Source: Oscillospiraceae bacterium (GTDB lineage Bacteria; Bacillota; Clostridia; Oscillospirales; Acutalibacteraceae). Taken from it: a stretch of 64,000 nucleotides of DNA. The notes under the pieces are model-generated. The model did no database searches, was not told the DNA's origin, and saw only the letters and a list, made by a program, of their open reading frames with translations. Below, one piece after another: positions 61,417 through 64,000 of this stretch. Each line of letters begins with the position of its first letter. Position 1 is the stretch's first letter. Location of the stretch: positions 20,919 through 84,918 of the forward strand of contig CADBBH010000005.1 of assembly GCA_902792905.1 (NCBI GenBank). Reading direction: 5' to 3'. The position numbers were made by a program, and so were the translations under genes.

Positions 61417-61638
61417 TTAATATATCTTGCTGTTCAATTTAACGCATTCATCCCTGAATTCACGAACTTCAGTATAGAATCCATAGCCGAAGTCAATTCC
61501 ACTCATATGGTTTTCAAGGAAGTCGTTCAGGTAATCAATTATATATCTCAGTTCGCCTGAAATATTGTCATCAATAGAGACATCGTTTTGCCGTATGAAG
61601 AATACTGTTTCCGATGCTTCTGAATCTTTAATAAAGTA
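61417..61638 (-). pseudogene. Truncated gene remnant upstream of the Type IIG gene
   Basis: An open stretch of about 73 codons on the minus strand reads ASETVFFIRQNDVSID, YIIDYLNDFLENHMSGIDFG and FRDECVKLNSKIY before a TAA. It has protein-like composition but no start codon or ribosome binding site at its 5' end. It probably is the C-terminal end of a lost gene of the island. The family is not recognised. The rest of 61222-62106 shows no gene. Confidence 0.5.
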
Positions 61639-61860
61639 TTACTACCACATATTGAATTAATTATACATAATCTGGTAATTAATTTCAATATAAATAAAAT
61701 ATATCTTCGCAGAATCTCCCTCGCATTTTCGGAAAGGGTTGTGATTATTCCGGCGTGGAATTGCCGGAAGTTTCACAATAATTTCCGCCCGGGCAGTGAC
61801 ACATATTGTCTCAGAATACGCAATACTATCGGGAACTGTCCGGGTGATGGGTAATCCAAA

Positions 61861-61929
61861 AGGGAAGTGAACTTCCCTGTGGCACACGATTTTGCCTTCG
61901 CAAAGTCTAGTGTGTTAGACTTTTGCGAA
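61861..61929. repeat. Two adjacent strong hairpins in a gene-free stretch
   Basis: AGGGAAGT-GA-ACTTCCCT (61861-61878) is a perfect palindrome. TTCGCAAAGTCTA pairs with TAGACTTTTGCGAA (61897-61929, one bulged base) around GTGTGT. They sit between the restriction island and the sigma-factor gene. Neither has a proper T run. They could be a structured RNA, a recombination site or the end of a repeat element. Confidence 0.45.
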
Positions 61930-62106
61930 AAGAGTGGAAAATCGGCTGCTGAAATTGTATATACAACAGGCGATTCTTCCAGGATGCATTGCGGTTTGTT
62001 ATAATGCATCCGCATCATAATCTGTCTCATATTTCAGAGGATTATGATGAAAACAATAACGCAAAAGTCGTAACACACTTACCTTCCGCAGAAGGAAAAC
62101 AATTAT

Positions 62107-62982
62107 TCAATCGTCACCGTCATCGTAGCGATCAAAATCATTATCCTCGAAGCTTTCGAAGATTTTATCAATGTCTGACATTTCAAGCTCACCGTCTTCA
62201 TTAAGAATCACATCGGGAAGAGGCATGATGGAATCGGTATAACTTTCGGGAAAAACTTTGACGGTTTCATCAATATTTTCTTTATTATCGTTTACGATAT
62301 AGGCGAGTCGTTTGTGACAATATCTGCGCATTTTCCTGAGAGTTTTCTTTTGCAATTCGATAACATCTCTTTTTGTGATTCCGTAATGTTCAGAGGTTTC
62401 TTCGATTGTGTGAGGGAAAAAGTATTCTTCATCACCGCCGAGGCCGAAGCAATATGATATCAATTTCTGCTGCCTTGGGCTTAATAAGTCCAGGGCATTT
62501 TTTATTGTCTCATAGAAGTAATCTATGAAATATGCTTTCTCTGCGGAGATGCTGAAAATATGAAGTCTTTTCTGCCAGTAGTCCTGAAGAAGAACATTTT
62601 CTGTAATATTCTTTCTTGCCTCCGGAGTATGGTCATAAGAAGTTGTGGTTCTTGTGGCAATTCTGCATTCGGTGTTTGATGTTTTTATCTCCTTGACGAT
62701 GTAATCAATCATATGATTGAACACACATGTTCCGATAAAAGTTGTAAATTTATAACCGAGATCGGGATTGAATTTCGGAGCAGACATCATAAAAGACAGG
62801 GCGGCTTCCTGATTAAGATCGTCAAAATCAGCATCTGCCGGAGAACCGCAATAGCCGAAAGCTTCTTTACATTTATCGGTTATCAGACCTACATTTTGAT
62901 CGTAAAGCAAATGCAAAGCTTCGTTATCTCCGTTAATTACTCTGAGCGCAAGCTCCTCATTTGTGTATTTTGTTTCGCTCAT
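62107..62982 (-). CDS. Sigma-70 family RNA polymerase sigma factor
   Basis: The 291-residue protein has region 2 (DFDDLNQEAALSFMMSAPKF and YKFTTFIGTCVFNHMIDYIV), a linker, and region 4 (DLLSPRQQKLISYCFGLGG and the helix-turn-helix HTIEETSEHYGITKRDVIE). No region 1.1 is present, so it is an alternative sigma factor, larger than ECF types. The C-terminus is very acidic (FESFEDNDFDRYDDGDD). Its start overlaps the stop of the XRE regulator by 4 nt, which implies coupled expression and perhaps control of one by the other. The regulon is unknown. Confidence 0.85.
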   Translation of the reverse strand: MSETKYTNEELALRVINGDNEALHLLYDQNVGLITDKCKEAFGYCGSPADADFDDLNQEAALSFMMSAPKFNPDLGYKFTTFIGTCVFNHMIDYIVKEIKTSNTECRIATRTTTSYDHTPEARKNITENVLLQDYWQKRLHIFSISAEKAYFIDYFYETIKNALDLLSPRQQKLISYCFGLGGDEEYFFPHTIEETSEHYGITKRDVIELQKKTLRKMRRYCHKRLAYIVNDNKENIDETVKVFPESYTDSIMPLPDVILNEDGELEMSDIDKIFESFEDNDFDRYDDGDD

Positions 62983-63776
62983 TTTTTGATTCCGCGCCAG
63001 TCGGCTTTAAAAATCGGAACAAGTGCGTCACGGAGATTATCAGTAAGTTCCTGAGGAAGAGGAATGCTTTTAGTTATAACATTTACCACATCGCCGGCAA
63101 ATTCTTCCGCATTGATTTTTCTCAAAGCCCCGTTAGTTCTCATCTTATCTTTCATAAGTTCGGCGACCGTTGCTTTCATTTCCTTATGGAATTCTTTAGT
63201 ATTATCACCCAGTTTGTCTTTGGTTTCTTTAAGGATAATATTCAGACAATTCTGAATTTTGGAAATGTCGGCAGAGTAAACCGGTTCTTTTTTCGCCGCA
63301 ACGGTATCGGCATTTTCATCTTCTCCGTACTTCCTGAGAAAATCGGCAATAGTTGAATAAAGAGCGTTTTGTGTTCTTTTCACTTCGGCGTTAATGTCTT
63401 TGAGATAAAACGCTATCAGATGCATCAGTTCTCCGAATTTTTCATGCTCTATAAGGAGATTGAGAACTCCGGTATCGACCTGATTTGTATAAAGCTTATC
63501 CGCCGCTTCCTGCGTAAGCCCCAGCACCTTAAGGTCATAATTTATGACTTTTGGGTTATCGGTTTTAGCCAGAACAAAGTCAACCGACACATTGAAATAC
63601 TTTGCAATCTCCAGGGCTGTTGTTGAGGATATGGACCTTTTATCCAATTCAATATCGCCGAGTGTACTTCTGCTGATACCGATTGCCTCTGCGAATTCAT
63701 CCTGATTCAGTTTTGCTTCCTTTCTTAAATCTCTGATTCTTTCTCCGGGAGTTCCCGGGAGATATTCTGCTGCCAT
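62979..63776 (-). CDS. XRE family transcriptional regulator
   Basis: The 265-residue protein has an N-terminal Cro/C1-type helix-turn-helix (ERIRDLRKEAKLNQDEFAEA and ISRSTLGDIELDKRSIS, about residues 12-66). A longer helical C-terminal part of unknown fold follows, with a coiled-coil-like stretch around residues 170-215. It is upstream of and translationally coupled to the sigma factor gene. The size is well above that of simple phage repressors, so the C-terminal part may sense a ligand or bind the sigma factor. Confidence 0.85.
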   Translation of the reverse strand: MAAEYLPGTPGERIRDLRKEAKLNQDEFAEAIGISRSTLGDIELDKRSISSTTALEIAKYFNVSVDFVLAKTDNPKVINYDLKVLGLTQEAADKLYTNQVDTGVLNLLIEHEKFGELMHLIAFYLKDINAEVKRTQNALYSTIADFLRKYGEDENADTVAAKKEPVYSADISKIQNCLNIILKETKDKLGDNTKEFHKEMKATVAELMKDKMRTNGALRKINAEEFAGDVVNVITKSIPLPQELTDNLRDALVPIFKADWRGIKK

Positions 63777-63937
63777 AACTTATGCCTCCTTTATAAAAAC
63801 AGTTATTATTTGCCCGAAATTATCAATATTCCGTCCCTGCCTCACTTTAATTCTCTCATAAATAAAGTCCAAAAATACGGACTTCGATTTGCGGGCCTCA
63901 GACCTTAAATGAAAAAGTAAATGCAAGGAAAACTGAA

Positions 63938-63982
63938 CATTTAGTTTTGCAAACGTGCATTTAGTTTTGCAAATGGTATAAT
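63938..63982 (+). promoter_or_regulatory. Promoter with two 20-bp-phased direct repeats at the window edge
   Basis: The 16-bp sequence CATTTAGTTTTGCAAA occurs twice, at 63938-63953 and 63958-63973, exactly 20 bp apart. A perfect TATAAT (63977-63982) follows at once, so the repeats occupy the -35 region. Two turns of helix between copies would put bound regulators on the same face. The gene it drives is to the right of the window; the divergent XRE regulator is a natural candidate to bind here. Confidence 0.6.
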
Positions 63983-64000
63983 AGAGTCGCTGTCAGGCAG

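Noticed and set aside
61657-62030. Two overlapping minus-strand open frames (76 and 85 codons)
   Set aside because: They cross the two hairpins, lack ribosome binding sites and have low-quality composition.
62107-63776. Prophage lysogeny module
   Set aside because: There is a Cro/C1-type regulator, but no integrase, replication or structural phage gene is in view, and the partner is a sigma factor.

Overview
The window looks like chromosome from a Gram-positive, anaerobic, probably gut-associated member of the Clostridia (Bacillota). The grounds are a T-box leader before cysE-cysS, strong GGAGG-type ribosome binding sites, TTGACA-N17-TATAAT promoters, many short-signal lipoproteins, a LuxS, a CsoR/CopA copper cassette, an OhrR-type regulator, and two GH3 beta-glucosidases with the swapped domain order known from Ruminococcus and Butyrivibrio. 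Genus and species cannot be named from the sequence alone. Codon use and base composition are even from 1 to about 55.9 kb. From about 55.9 to 61.7 kb the DNA is clearly richer in A+T and looks acquired.

Layout. 0-2.7 kb: end of rimO, then a cysteine T-box, cysE and cysS. 2.7-5 kb: a minus-strand group (PH-domain protein, flavodoxin, Pr6Pr-like membrane protein, YgjP-like metallopeptidase). 5-11.3 kb: a metallophosphoesterase, then a lysine/diaminopimelate operon on the minus strand (asd-dapA-dapB) that runs on through an alpha/beta hydrolase, nrdR and a lipoprotein. It is divergent from queA, which is followed by two more metallophosphoesterases. 15-18.8 kb: a duplicated-domain lipoprotein, two tRNA-Ser genes, luxS, and a peroxide-stress operon (ohrR, glutathione peroxidase, flavodoxin, a small ferredoxin:thioredoxin-reductase-like protein) with its own palindromic operators. 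18.9-25.9 kb: secreted beta-helix and giant repeat proteins and a small binding-protein-like lipoprotein. 25.9-26.4 kb: tRNA-Thr with two tandem tRNA-derived repeats. 26.6-32.9 kb: lipoprotein, SDR, radC, udp, a frameshifted zinc-ribbon/DUF805 gene, a FAD reductase with a charged tail, and mntP. 33-35.9 kb: csoR-copA, with copZ nested in frame at the 3' end of copA.

36-55.8 kb is a glycan-degradation region: GH116, a GLUG/InlB-repeat surface protein, GH3 plus an MGH1-like hydrolase, a beta-helix hydrolase, GDPD, a five-bladed-propeller glycosidase, an SGNH esterase, and a second GH3. The split between secreted enzymes (GH3s, beta-helix, GDPD) and enzymes without a signal peptide (GH116, propeller, SGNH) suggests outside cleavage followed by inside processing. 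56.5-61.2 kb is a two-gene restriction-modification island (a PD-(D/E)XK/EVE-like protein and a Type IIG enzyme). 62.1-63.8 kb is an XRE regulator-sigma factor pair, and a promoter with 20-bp-phased direct repeats lies at the right edge.

The most unusual theme is a short aromatic or amphipathic C-terminal tail, often after a Cys-x2-Cys-His knuckle, on at least seven otherwise unrelated exported proteins. It may be an undescribed surface-retention signal. Other points of interest are the nested copZ, the peroxidase operon that appears to carry part of its own reductant chain, and the tRNA-Thr-derived tandem repeats.
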